NCBI GenBank assembly: GCA_903877165.1
Contig: CAIRCU010000044.1
Location: 19,881 to 83,880 of the forward strand
Source of the DNA: Methanobacteriota archaeon
GTDB taxonomy: Archaea; Thermoplasmatota; E2; DHVEG-1
Direction of reading: 5' to 3'
DNA: 64,000 bases
The position numbers and the translations under genes were made by a program. Within the stretch, counting starts at the first letter, position 1; each line of letters starts with the position of its first letter. Below the pieces are notes generated by a model. That model made no database searches, had not been told where the DNA came from, and saw nothing but the letters and a program-made list of their open reading frames with translations. This document shows, one piece after another, positions 10,714-19,190 of the stretch.

Positions 10714-11684
10714 GATGAGAGGATGTCGTTCATGGCGAGGTACGAGAGGTCGAGGTCCTTTTTCTTCGTCCAGGTCTCCGCGAGCGGTGTGAGGGTGACA
10801 GCCTTGTCGACGATGCCGACCATCTTGTCGGTCTCGTTGCGCATGACCGCGAAGACCGCCTCGTAGCCGAGGCGGCTGGCGAGGAACCGGTCGAACGCGC
10901 TGGGTGCGCCACCGCGCTGGATGTGGCCAAGGATGCTGACTTTGACTTCCCAATCCGAATATTTCTCGATGTGGGCTTTGACGGCTGCGGCGCCGCCGGT
11001 ACGTTCGCCTTCGGCGACGACGATAATACTGCTTTTCTTGCCGCGGGCCCTCCCCATGTTGAGGCGCGCCCAGATCTTACTGAGGTCCACGGGGGATTCG
11101 GGGATGATGATATCCTCTGCGCCTCCGCCCACGCCGGTGTAGAGGGCGATGTAGCCGGAGGTGTGCCCCATGACTTCGATGATGAAGAGCCGGGAATGCG
11201 AGGTGGCGGTGTCGCGGATCTTGTCGATCGCGTCCAAGGCTGTGTTCACTGCGGTGTCGAAGCCGATGGTGAAGTCGGTGCCGTAGAGGTCGTTGTCGAT
11301 GGTGCCGGGGACGCCGATGCCTTGGATGCCGTGCTCCAGGATCAGTTCGTGCAGGCCGTGGAACGAACCGTCTCCTCCGATGACGATGAGGCTGCTGATG
11401 TTGCGTTTCTTTATGTTCTCGTAGGCTTTCTGTCGTCCTTCGGGGGTGAGAAAGGCGGGGCTGCGTGCGGTCTGGATGACGGTGCCGCCGTATTTGATGA
11501 TGTTGCTGACGGAGCCTGCGTTGAGTGGTTCCATGTCGTCGTTGATGAGGCCTTCATAGCCGTGTTTGATGCCGTAGATGGTGTGTCCGAAGTTCAGCGC
11601 GGTGCGTACGATTGCGCGCAGTGCTGCATTCATGCCGGGGGCATCGCCGCCGCTAGAGAGTACTCCGATGGTTTTGGTTTCGAT
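10710..11684 (-). CDS. pfkA: ATP-type 6-phosphofructokinase (PfkA family) with apparent AUC start
   Basis: Phosphorylates fructose 6-phosphate to fructose 1,6-bisphosphate. The nucleotide-binding glycine-rich start (GVLSSGGDAPGMN), GGDGS near 103-107 (Gly rather than the Asp of PPi-dependent forms) and the catalytic TIDND near 128-132 are all present. The first ATG (11633) lies inside the glycine-rich loop and would delete residues needed for activity. Reading back, the frame stays open for 18 codons to a TGA and contains no ATG, GTG or TTG. An ATC at 11684-11682 falls where family members have their initiator Met, with GGAG about 11 nt and GGTGAG 2 nt upstream. From ATC the protein is 324 residues, the family's usual length. 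PfkA is uncommon in archaea. Confidence 0.88.
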   Translation of the reverse strand: METKTIGVLSSGGDAPGMNAALRAIVRTALNFGHTIYGIKHGYEGLINDDMEPLNAGSVSNIIKYGGTVIQTARSPAFLTPEGRQKAYENIKKRNISSLIVIGGDGSFHGLHELILEHGIQGIGVPGTIDNDLYGTDFTIGFDTAVNTALDAIDKIRDTATSHSRLFIIEVMGHTSGYIALYTGVGGGAEDIIIPESPVDLSKIWARLNMGRARGKKSSIIVVAEGERTGGAAAVKAHIEKYSDWEVKVSILGHIQRGGAPSAFDRFLASRLGYEAVFAVMRNETDKMVGIVDKAVTLTPLAETWTKKKDLDLSYLAMNDILSS

Positions 11685-11694
11685 GTCTCACCAC

Positions 11695-11743
11695 ACTCCT
11701 TATCGTTGTCGGTGGGATGGGTAGGTGGTGAAGGGATTTAAAG
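11695..11743 (-). promoter_or_regulatory. TATA box and Shine-Dalgarno of pfkA
   Basis: A TTTAAA-centred TATA box at about 11736-11743 predicts transcription start near 11713. AAGGAGTG at about 11693-11700 is a good Shine-Dalgarno and helps to place the non-AUG start at 11684. Confidence 0.5.
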
Positions 11744-11823
11744 CATTTGTCTGGCCGGGAGTCTTTGGGTGTGGTTTTACCTAAATGTTTATTATAAGTC
11801 AGTGGATTTGCGGTGACTTGAGT

Positions 11824-11908
11824 GCAGGGGTAGCCAAGCTCGGTCAACGGCGACAGACTCAAGATCTGTTCCTGCAGAGGTTCGGGGGTTCAAATCCCTT
11901 CCCCTGCA
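11824..11908 (+). tRNA. tRNA-Leu (anticodon CAA)
   Basis: 85 nt, class II. The acceptor stem GCAGGGG (11824-11830) pairs with CCCCTGC (11901-11907), followed by discriminator A. The anticodon stem ACAGA/TCTGT surrounds loop CTCAAGA with CAA in the centre. The long variable arm contains CCT/AGG pairing, and the T loop TTCAAAT is canonical. CCA is not encoded. A T-run follows. Its 3' end is partly duplicated at 12776-12805, so it has probably served as an integration site. Confidence 0.95.
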
Positions 11909-12261
11909 CTTTTTTTCATCCTCTTATCAGCAACACACTCAGCCTGATACGTTGAATAAAATATAAGGGACTTGTTGAGATCAAGACATCTCCAACATCA
12001 ACATGTGGTTCGTGCCATTCCCCAGAGCCATGTTGCATGACCATGCAGTACATGGCCCCCCCATGTTTTAGTATCCCCCCAGCCACTGTCTATGTTCATC
12101 CTGGTGATTCACCCATTTTCAGTGTTCTGGTCGATAATTCTATTTTTTTTATAGTGTTGATACAGAATTGGAGAGATCAATACTGTTGAGTTAATTTACC
12201 CAAGGTAGTGATGAGAGAGAGGATAAAAAAGAAAATAGATGAGTCTGTAAGAGAAGACTCA
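11909..12261. other. Non-coding stretch inside the tRNA-Leu integration scar
   Basis: 353 nt without a supportable gene: no frame longer than about 30 codons with a ribosome-binding site. It is AT-richer than the flanks, has a short run of C-rich sequence at about 12055-12080 and an A/G-rich tract at about 12210-12240. It may be decayed element DNA or an unrecognised non-coding RNA. Confidence 0.5.
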
Positions 12262-12471
12262 TTATGCGCGTTTATAATAAAACCTTAAGAGAGCAATGAC
12301 CAGTAGCACGACACCTAACACAATTGAGGCGGTGCCTGCACCTGAGCCTCGCATAGGGGCACCAGGAATATATACTATTGCTGCTCCGACGATAACTAAG
12401 ATTATTCCTAGCACAGCCAGAATAGTGGCATGCATGTTTCTACTGTTCGCAGTCTTCTCCTCTCCATTCAT
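12262..12471 (-). CDS. Small two-helix membrane protein, 69 aa
   Basis: Starts at ATG 12471 (MNGEEKTANSRNMHATILAV), chosen because GGAGG at 12479-12483 lies 7 nt upstream; an earlier in-frame ATG at 12486 overlaps that site. Two hydrophobic helices (about 14-34 and 45-63) are joined by a Gly-rich loop, and the protein ends with RFYYKRA. A TATA box near 12520 fits a short leader. It is the only gene between tRNA-Leu and the partial tRNA copy, so it may be cargo or debris of an integrated element. Function unknown. Confidence 0.7.
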   Translation of the reverse strand: MNGEEKTANSRNMHATILAVLGIILVIVGAAIVYIPGAPMRGSGAGTASIVLGVVLLVIALLRFYYKRA

Positions 12472-12882
12472 TTTTAAGGCCTCCATTGTTCACATCGTTT
12501 CTAATCACAAATAAATTTATAACCAACTGATGTGCTCTTTTATGAGTTTCTCACTGGACATGTTTCAGCGTGATATATATTTTTCCATTTTTTGTTTTTT
12601 CGCTAAGCCATCGTACACATGCTCTCGTGCGAGAAAGAGGATGAGACATGGAAAAACGCACGAAACATCACCATGAAGGTCAATTGAAAACAACAAGAAC
12701 GTCAAGGTAATCGACCGATAATCTGACTTATACTGGATTTCGACTAATTGTCAATCATTGTCGTACTGGTAAGTTGGGGGTTCAAATCCTTTTCACTGCA
12801 CTTTTCTTTTTCACTGAGAGGTACTTTGATATACTGTTCGCTGAATCCACGAAAAAAAGAGAAAAAAAGATGGGGGGGCGTT
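12472..12882. other. Intergenic region holding the degenerate tRNA-Leu end
   Basis: Contains the TATA box of the small membrane-protein gene (about 12518-12526) and the tRNA-like repeat at 12776-12805, then A-rich sequence to the 3' end of the next gene. No coding frame is supported. Confidence 0.5.
12776..12805 (+). repeat. Degenerate copy of tRNA-Leu 3' end (attR-like scar)
   Basis: Matches 27 of 30 bases with 11884-11913: the T-arm GGGGGTTCAAATCC is perfect, the acceptor stem has three changes, then CTGCACTTTT is perfect. Sequence upstream does not resemble a tRNA. The simplest reading is the second attachment site of an element that integrated in the tRNA gene and has since decayed to about 0.9 kb. 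Confidence 0.7.
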
Positions 12883-13485
12883 CTATGCTGAAGTCGGTGG
12901 AAAATCAAAGTGCCAGAAATCCAGCGTCTTCCAGATGGCGGGATTCGGAACATAGATGCCGTTGTCAAGGATCCAGCTGTTGGTAACCCAGGTGTTGTCC
13001 GGTTGCGCTTCGAAATCAACGGGCCGGTGCGTGGTCCCCGACAGCCACAGGTAGGTGATCATGCCGGAGCCATTGACGGTGTCGTAGCCCTGTAAGAACT
13101 GCTGAAATTCGGTCTTATACCGGTACTCCAGGTATAACGTGGCGTACCAGTTGCGAAAATCGTCGGTCCCGAACCAAATAACGGTGAACGGAAGCATGAA
13201 TAAGACGGTGAGTTTCTTGAATTCCGAGCGCCAGGCTTTGTCGAATCCCGACTGGTTAATGCGGGAGATCCATTCCAGGGTTTGTTTCTGGTCGGAGCAG
13301 AACATGAGAACCCGGTAGCTTTTTCCATCTGGCGAGGGGACGGGCGCGAGACTTTTGTAGTTCTTATAGTTACCGACTATTTTCGTATCCACAGGGACCG
13401 TGTGTCGGGTGGCGGTTGCAGACATAGGGATCACGGTGGTCATCAACAGCATACAAAAAGCAATGCCCAGGACCTTGGGATTCAT
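12883..13485 (-). CDS. Secreted protein of unknown function, 200 aa
   Basis: A signal peptide (MNPKVLGIAFCMLLMTTVIP followed by an Ala-rich cleavage region) leads into a mature domain rich in Trp, Tyr and Phe, ending with DFWHFDFPPTSA. GGAGG lies 9 nt before the ATG. No family is recognised. It is followed by the tRNA scar and preceded by a degenerate region, so it may sit at the edge of an accessory island. Confidence 0.75.
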   Translation of the reverse strand: MNPKVLGIAFCMLLMTTVIPMSATATRHTVPVDTKIVGNYKNYKSLAPVPSPDGKSYRVLMFCSDQKQTLEWISRINQSGFDKAWRSEFKKLTVLFMLPFTVIWFGTDDFRNWYATLYLEYRYKTEFQQFLQGYDTVNGSGMITYLWLSGTTHRPVDFEAQPDNTWVTNSWILDNGIYVPNPAIWKTLDFWHFDFPPTSA

Positions 13486-13547
13486 GTTTCTCTTTCCTCC
13501 TATGCGATGTTAATGCATGTCATTTATATTAAATTATTGGGAAATGC

Positions 13548-13700
13548 CTATCTATGCTCACATGTCACTCGATAGATTCCTTTATATGAGAATAATTCCT
13601 TTTTTAGCACAGGAATGTTAAATTCCCAGAACTCCACTTCGTAACCCAGATCCTCATAAACGCTGCAGTAAAGGCTGCCGTGACAGTGTGGAGTCTCCCA
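13548..13700 (-). pseudogene. Possible fragment of a decayed protein gene
   Basis: The minus-strand frame ending at 13548 contains a plausible C-terminal protein segment (CSVYEDLGYEVEFWEFNIPV and following) but has no convincing start, ribosome-binding site or domain upstream. It could equally be chance. The AT-rich promoter of the next plus-strand gene lies at about 13711-13728. Confidence 0.25.
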
Positions 13701-13762
13701 GGAGGGCAGGAGGGAAACATTTATTATATAGAAGAATATAGGCGTTTTCAAGAGGAAAAACA

Positions 13763-14863
13763 ATGGACCGATGTACCCGCTGCATTCTCCCGACAAACTA
13801 TCCAGGGATACAAATGGACGCACAAGGCGTCTGCCAATACTGCAAGCAAGACAAACAGAAGATAAACTACGTTGGACTCGACTCGTTCGTCAAGGAAATG
13901 CGGGCGTTTCAAGAGAAGCACCCAGAGCGAAACAAAGACTACGACTGCCTCCTCGGCTTCAGCGGCGGACGGGACAGCACCTACCTCCTCTATCTCCTCA
14001 CAAAACAGCTTGGACTAAGCGTCCTGTGCTACAATGCGGATCACGGATACGTTCCGGAAGTCACCACACAAAACATGAACTATGCTACTGACATTCTCAA
14101 ATCAAAGCTAGTAATCGAAAAACACGACTACCTGAAACAAAGCCTGCGGCATGTTCTCGCCACCTGGATGCACCGGCCGTCGATGCCGATGATTGAGACG
14201 TTTTGCACAGGATGCAAACGCGGCATCGAAAGCGGCACCATCGCATTCGCGCAGAAGAACAAAATCCCTGTCGTTATCAGGGGAGAGACCCCATTTGAAT
14301 TCCCCAATTACCGCTATAACCTGATACGGTTGTACCCCCAGGAGGGATGGTTGCCGATGATGTTTGGGTACGGGGCATGCGTGGCCAAAAACCCACTGTG
14401 GTTCACGAACTTGACCTATGTGGACAACCAAGTCAAAGATTTCATGTTCTTCCATGATTTCAAGAAAAACTTCCGAGACCATGGACTGATCCTCCTCGAG
14501 CCTTTCTTAGGAAACATTCGATGGGAAGAGAAAGTCGTGATGTCAACCATCGAAAAGGAACTCCACTGGAGCAAAAACCCGCGGGTCCGGTCCTCCTGGC
14601 GAGGAGACTGCTCGGTCGCTCTCCTGAAACTCTACGTCTACAACAACATCCTCGGCTTCAACGATAAAACCGAAGGCCTCAGCTATTTGATTCGAGACGG
14701 CCAGATCACCCGTGATGAAGCGTTAGAGCGCGTGAAACAAGAGGAGAATGTCCCCGAGGACATCATCCAAGAGATCCTCCAAGGCCTCGGGTTAAAACTC
14801 ACGGATTTCTCAAGCGCAACCGCCAGACTCAAGGAGCGATATTCCCAGGGGAAACGGTTCTAA
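13763..14863 (+). CDS. N-acetyl sugar amidotransferase-like PP-loop protein
   Basis: 366 residues. The PP-loop SGGRDS at about 67-72 marks an ATP-pyrophosphatase that adenylates its substrate. Cysteine pairs CTRC (4-7) and CQYC (24-27) and a CTGC near 145 are typical of the WbpG/PseA-type family, which uses ammonia from a HisH/HisF-like partner to make acetamidino sugars for surface glycans. No such partner is in the window. A GAGG site and a TATA-like element at about 13715-13724 precede the ATG. Likely role: surface polysaccharide or glycoprotein sugar modification (family knowledge). Confidence 0.82.
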   Translation: MDRCTRCILPTNYPGIQMDAQGVCQYCKQDKQKINYVGLDSFVKEMRAFQEKHPERNKDYDCLLGFSGGRDSTYLLYLLTKQLGLSVLCYNADHGYVPEVTTQNMNYATDILKSKLVIEKHDYLKQSLRHVLATWMHRPSMPMIETFCTGCKRGIESGTIAFAQKNKIPVVIRGETPFEFPNYRYNLIRLYPQEGWLPMMFGYGACVAKNPLWFTNLTYVDNQVKDFMFFHDFKKNFRDHGLILLEPFLGNIRWEEKVVMSTIEKELHWSKNPRVRSSWRGDCSVALLKLYVYNNILGFNDKTEGLSYLIRDGQITRDEALERVKQEENVPEDIIQEILQGLGLKLTDFSSATARLKERYSQGKRF

Positions 14864-15060
14864 CACCACGCACTGAAACGCCACCCTGCATTAGTGATAC
14901 ATCATGGTATTTTCACAGTAGGTACTGCGTCGGCATACTCCTTTCCCCTACGGCTCCCAACAGATGGCTCACCACCGATACAAGAGACATCGATAACAAT
15001 CAATGAGAAATCAACATTTATTAACCTGAAGGACGTCTATATTCTCGAGGGAGAAAGACC

Positions 15061-17253
15061 ATGCAACACCAGAACGCGAAGCACAATCACCTGATTTTTA
15101 CCGCAATATTCGCAATACTCCTCAGTTCAGCATCCATCGGACCCTTGGTGAACCACACACCGACGGCCGAGGCGCGCACTACCGACCAGATCACCTTCGT
15201 CGAAAAAACAACAGGCCTCGATAACCCCGCCAAGGAAGGCGGCAACACCGAGCTCGAACTCTACGACGTCAACCAAGACGGCCAACCAGACATCGTCAGC
15301 CTCGGCGACCACGGCAACCCATACATCAACACCCAAGAACACGGCATCATGGTCTGGCTCAACAACGGCGACGGCACCTGGGCCATCCACCAAAACGGCG
15401 ACTTCGGGTACGGCGGATGCGCACTCGGCGACCTCAACCTCGACGGCCACCCGGACATCGTCTGGGGCATCCACCACAACTACGGCCCCACAGGCTACGG
15501 CGACACCCTCATCGGCGCAGCCCTCGGCGACGGCACCGGCACCACATGGACGGGCTGGGCCACAGGACTTGGCACCGGCGGAGAGACCTACGGGATGTTC
15601 GCAACCGACCTCGCAGACTTCAACAACGACGGCCTCCTCGACCTCGTCTCCCAGTCCTTCGGCTACGGCAATGGCTACCACGTCTACCAGAACAACGGCG
15701 ACGGCACCTGGACCCACCGCTGGTCCAGCACGGTTGACAACACCAACGACGACCTCAAAGCCTGCGACATCAACGCAGACGGAAACATGGATTTCATCGG
15801 CACCAAAGCCAACACCTACGTGTACCTCGGCGACGGCGCCTTCCACTTCACCCTCTCCCAAAACGGACTGCCCACGGCCGTGGCCCTTGGGCTCGAGCGC
15901 GGCGACGTAAACAACGACGGCTGTGACGACCTCATCATCGCCTACGACAACCTCGGCGTCCGCTGCTACCTCTATGACAAACCAACCGATTCATGGACGT
16001 CAACCTCCAACGGCCTGCCGACGACCGGGGACTACAACGTCCAATGCGGCGACCTCAACGGCGACGGCCTCCTCGACATTCTCGCCTACAGTGGTACCAC
16101 CGGCCACGCCTACCTCGGCGATGGCACCGGAAACTGGGTTGCGGACGCGACCTTCACCGTCGGCTCTCCAGGTGATTACTCCGCCTTGCGCGTCGACGGC
16201 GACTTCGATCACGACGGCCGCGAGGACGTCCTCATCCAGGTGGATCAAGGAACCTGGCCTTCAGAGTTGAACACGCTACGCGCCTTTTCCCCCTGGAGCG
16301 AGCCGACGACGTTGTCGGTGTACGTGAAATCCCCCCATGGCGGGGAGACCTTCAAAGGCAACTCCATCCGGAACATCCGCTGGCTGTCAGCAGTCCCAAC
16401 CACACAAGGTGCCTCGACGGTGGATATCCAGCTCTCCCTCACCGGAGCCTCCGGCCCCTGGCAGACCCTAGCAAACAACATCCCTGACAATGGCTGCTAT
16501 CAATGGAATGTCATCGGCAGCGGCTCCACCCATTGCCGCATCAAGATCACGGTGCATACCGGCTCCTCAAGCGCCCAGGCGATATCCCCCGCGGATTTCA
16601 CGATCATCGGCGGCTGCATCGCGGATGCGCACGGCCCGTACAGCGGCATGGTCAATGTGCCTGTGCAGTTCATCGGGTCAGCGGAGAACGGAGTACCTCC
16701 GTATCAATTCCATTGGACGTTCGGTGACGGGGCGACCGCTGAGCAGCAGAATCCTTCACACACATATACCTTCATGGGGAATTTCTCCGTGGTCCTCAAG
16801 GTGACTGATGGTACGGGGGCGACGGCGTTCGACGACACCTGGGCCTTGATCTTGGGAAACAATACTCCGCCCGCGACGCCAGTCATTGACGGACCCGCGA
16901 AGGCGAAGGCTGGAACACCCGTGGAATACACCTTTTCGACCACTGATCCTGAAGGGGATACCGTGTTCTATCTCATCGACTGGGGAGACAACACGAGCAG
17001 TCGATGGCTCGGACCGTACCCCTCAGGAGTTGGAGAAAACCAATCGCATACATGGGCGAAACAAGGTTCATATACGATTAGGTGTCAAGCCCGGGATGAC
17101 GCCGGGGCGGAGAGCGGTTGGGGGGTCCTCTCGGTGAGGATGCCACTAGTGCTGTCCCTGCAGGTTCCACCGTTAGTCCAGTGGCTGCTGGAGCGGTTCC
17201 CGCACCTGTACCCGATTCTCCGGTTCCTCTACCACGGATTGCTTCCGGGTTGA
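15061..17253 (+). CDS. Secreted FG-GAP repeat protein with two PKD domains
   Basis: 730 residues. The signal peptide is at about 10-35. Repeated Asp-rich calcium-binding loops of FG-GAP/VCBS type (DVNQDGQPD, DLNLDGHPD, DFNNDGLLD, DINADGNMD, DVNNDGCDD, DLNGDGLLD, DFDHDGRED) span about 60-395 and suggest a beta-propeller. An Ig-like segment follows, then two PKD domains (HWTFGDG, IDWGDN). The C-terminus is hydrophobic and proline-rich but is not a clear anchor. A TATA box near 15014-15022 and GAGGGAG before the ATG suggest its own promoter. Role: extracellular adhesion or substrate binding; partner unknown. Confidence 0.85.
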   Translation: MQHQNAKHNHLIFTAIFAILLSSASIGPLVNHTPTAEARTTDQITFVEKTTGLDNPAKEGGNTELELYDVNQDGQPDIVSLGDHGNPYINTQEHGIMVWLNNGDGTWAIHQNGDFGYGGCALGDLNLDGHPDIVWGIHHNYGPTGYGDTLIGAALGDGTGTTWTGWATGLGTGGETYGMFATDLADFNNDGLLDLVSQSFGYGNGYHVYQNNGDGTWTHRWSSTVDNTNDDLKACDINADGNMDFIGTKANTYVYLGDGAFHFTLSQNGLPTAVALGLERGDVNNDGCDDLIIAYDNLGVRCYLYDKPTDSWTSTSNGLPTTGDYNVQCGDLNGDGLLDILAYSGTTGHAYLGDGTGNWVADATFTVGSPGDYSALRVDGDFDHDGREDVLIQVDQGTWPSELNTLRAFSPWSEPTTLSVYVKSPHGGETFKGNSIRNIRWLSAVPTTQGASTVDIQLSLTGASGPWQTLANNIPDNGCYQWNVIGSGSTHCRIKITVHTGSSSAQAISPADFTIIGGCIADAHGPYSGMVNVPVQFIGSAENGVPPYQFHWTFGDGATAEQQNPSHTYTFMGNFSVVLKVTDGTGATAFDDTWALILGNNTPPATPVIDGPAKAKAGTPVEYTFSTTDPEGDTVFYLIDWGDNTSSRWLGPYPSGVGENQSHTWAKQGSYTIRCQARDDAGAESGWGVLSVRMPLVLSLQVPPLVQWLLERFPHLYPILRFLYHGLLPG

Positions 17254-17466
17254 CGACCCCGGTCCTCTACCGTATTTCTTCTCTATACCGGGCGTGAGCG
17301 TTTTGCGACATTCGTTTCATTTAAATAGGGTCTGATAGAATCCTTCTAGCCTGTGGGAGAGGCATTTCTTGTGAAAAAGCGTGGATTCTCCTTCTTTTTC
17401 TTATGCCTTCCTGGGGATAGGAAACAGTTATAAATTCCCTCACCTATAGACAATTGGGGAGTTACC

Positions 17467-18153
17467 TTGAAGAAAATGCGTCTTCACACGTACTTCATAA
17501 TTGGTGTTCTCGTGGCTTGCTTGACTGTGTCGAACCTACCAGCAGCACCCGTGACGCACTCCTCACAGGTACTAGGCACCACTTTCGATGACGGCAATGA
17601 CACGGCCCCGCCCGTCACCGATGTCATCCTCGACGGCATGATTCAAGGCGACGTATTCATCAGTAACGTTACCGTATCGTTCAATGCGACCGACGACGTC
17701 TCTGGCGTCAACGCGACGTACTACAGCCTGGATGCTGTGAACTTCTCTGTGTATTTCGAGCCGTTCAACATCTCCGGGGATGGCCAGTACACCATCACGT
17801 ACTATTCCATAGACAATGTCGGGAACCAGGAGACGCCCAAGAACACGACCTTCACGATCCTGCTTGTCGGCCCGGTCGCTATCAATATCTCTGGTGGCGT
17901 CGGCCCGATCGTGACTATCAAGAACATCGGGACGAAAGACCTCGTGGACGCTCCCTTCAGCATCGCCTTGACTAGCGGCATCTACCTGTATGGTCAGTAC
18001 CGGAACGGCACCATCTCGATCCCCGTAGGGGCGACCAAGATCCTGCGGTCCTTTGTCGTCGGTATTGGAGAACCGACCATCCTGGTGACCGTGGGACAAA
18101 CCCAGGCTACCATGGACGCGTTCGTCTTCGGCTTCCTTGTCATTAAACTCTAG
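17467..18153 (+). CDS. Secreted Ig-like (OmpL47-type) domain protein, 228 aa
   Basis: Starts at TTG 17467 with GGGGAG 5 nt upstream; the ATG at 17476 is too far from that site. It has a signal peptide, then one beta-sandwich domain with the recurring pattern NVTVSFNATDDVSGVNATYY and YYSIDNVGN, also seen in the protein at 34049-34861. Several N-glycosylation sequons are present. A TATA box at about 17429-17436 fits. It is probably attached to or released at the cell surface; function unknown. Confidence 0.75.
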   Translation: MKKMRLHTYFIIGVLVACLTVSNLPAAPVTHSSQVLGTTFDDGNDTAPPVTDVILDGMIQGDVFISNVTVSFNATDDVSGVNATYYSLDAVNFSVYFEPFNISGDGQYTITYYSIDNVGNQETPKNTTFTILLVGPVAINISGGVGPIVTIKNIGTKDLVDAPFSIALTSGIYLYGQYRNGTISIPVGATKILRSFVVGIGEPTILVTVGQTQATMDAFVFGFLVIKL

Positions 18154-18190
18154 ACCCCCCTTATTTTTTTTATAATAAAGTTGATAGCCG

Positions 18191-19042
18191 GTGTATCCTT
18201 TGTCTCCCTTCGTGAAGGCGACAGCGACGTACTTGAAAGTCTCTGGGGATCAGATTCGGCGGTTTCAGAGGTGCGTCCTCACGTTCTACAAACAGCATGG
18301 CCGGATGCTTCCCTGGCGTTCGACCATGGATTCGTACAAGATCCTGGTTTCGGAGGTGATGCTGCAGCAGACTCAGGTCTCCCGCGTCATCCCGTATTAT
18401 ATTCGATGGGTTGAGACGTGGCCGACGGTCCAGGCTCTCGCCCGCGCCTCACGCCCTGAGGTCCTGCGCGCATGGCTCGGGCTTGGGTACAACTCACGGG
18501 CAGTTCGTCTCCAGCAAGCATCCCGGGTCATCACTCATGACTTCGGAGGTGATGTGCTTGCGGCCATGCAGGACTACCAAAAGGTGCCAGGGGTGGGTCG
18601 GTACACCGCGCAGGCGGTACTGATCTTCGCGACGAACGCCGACCTCGTCACCGTCGATACGAACATTCGTCGGATTCTGCTTGCTTCCTTTGGGCTGCCG
18701 GCGTCGACCGCGGACCGGGACCTCTGGGATCTCGCCTTGCGGTGTCTGCCGAAAGGGCGGAGCCGGGAGTGGCATAACGCACTGATGGATTACGGGGCGT
18801 TGCAGGTGACGGCTCGCCGGACCAATATTCCTCCGAAGACACGGCAGTCGAAGTTCGAGGGGTCCTCCCGGCAGTTGCGGGCGCAGGTCCTTCGAGTGCT
18901 GCTCGACGCCCCACGAACCACGCAGACCCTTCAGCAAATGCTGTGTTGTGATGAGGAGGCTCTCTCAGAAGTCCTTCTCAGGATGTGCCAGGAGGGTATC
19001 CTTACGTGTGACGGAGCACGATTCGTGGTGGCAAGCGATTGA
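18191..19042 (+). CDS. MutY-like A/G-specific adenine glycosylase lacking the Fe-S cluster
   Basis: 283 residues. The HhH-GPD fold has LPWR near 40, catalytic Glu in SEVMLQQTQV (about 55), the helix-hairpin-helix VPGVGRYTAQA (about 132-142) and the catalytic Asp in VDTNIRR (about 156). It should remove adenine opposite oxidised guanine. The four cysteines that bind the cluster in most MutY proteins after the glycosylase core are absent; the equivalent segment reads MDYGALQVTARRTNIPP. The C-terminal 70 residues look like a winged helix rather than the usual NUDIX-like domain. The start is uncertain: GTG at 18191, or GTG at 18212 close to the start predicted from the TATA box at 18170-18177. 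Confidence 0.85.
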   Translation: MYPLSPFVKATATYLKVSGDQIRRFQRCVLTFYKQHGRMLPWRSTMDSYKILVSEVMLQQTQVSRVIPYYIRWVETWPTVQALARASRPEVLRAWLGLGYNSRAVRLQQASRVITHDFGGDVLAAMQDYQKVPGVGRYTAQAVLIFATNADLVTVDTNIRRILLASFGLPASTADRDLWDLALRCLPKGRSREWHNALMDYGALQVTARRTNIPPKTRQSKFEGSSRQLRAQVLRVLLDAPRTTQTLQQMLCCDEEALSEVLLRMCQEGILTCDGARFVVASD

Positions 19043-19190
19043 AACGAAGTACCCTGTGTGTTCCACATTTTCACTAAGTTTATAAAGTTGTATCTGTTGT
19101 TAAACAGCCATAGGCCTGAGGAGAGTACAAGAATCCCGCAGATGTGAGCTCCAAACGGCGCTTTGAATAGTCAATAGTGGTGAGGGAATT

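Noticed and set aside
12600..12780. A second full tRNA gene upstream of 12805
   Set aside because: Only the T arm and acceptor 3' strand are present; no matching 5' acceptor strand, D arm or anticodon arm lies in the 90 nt before it.
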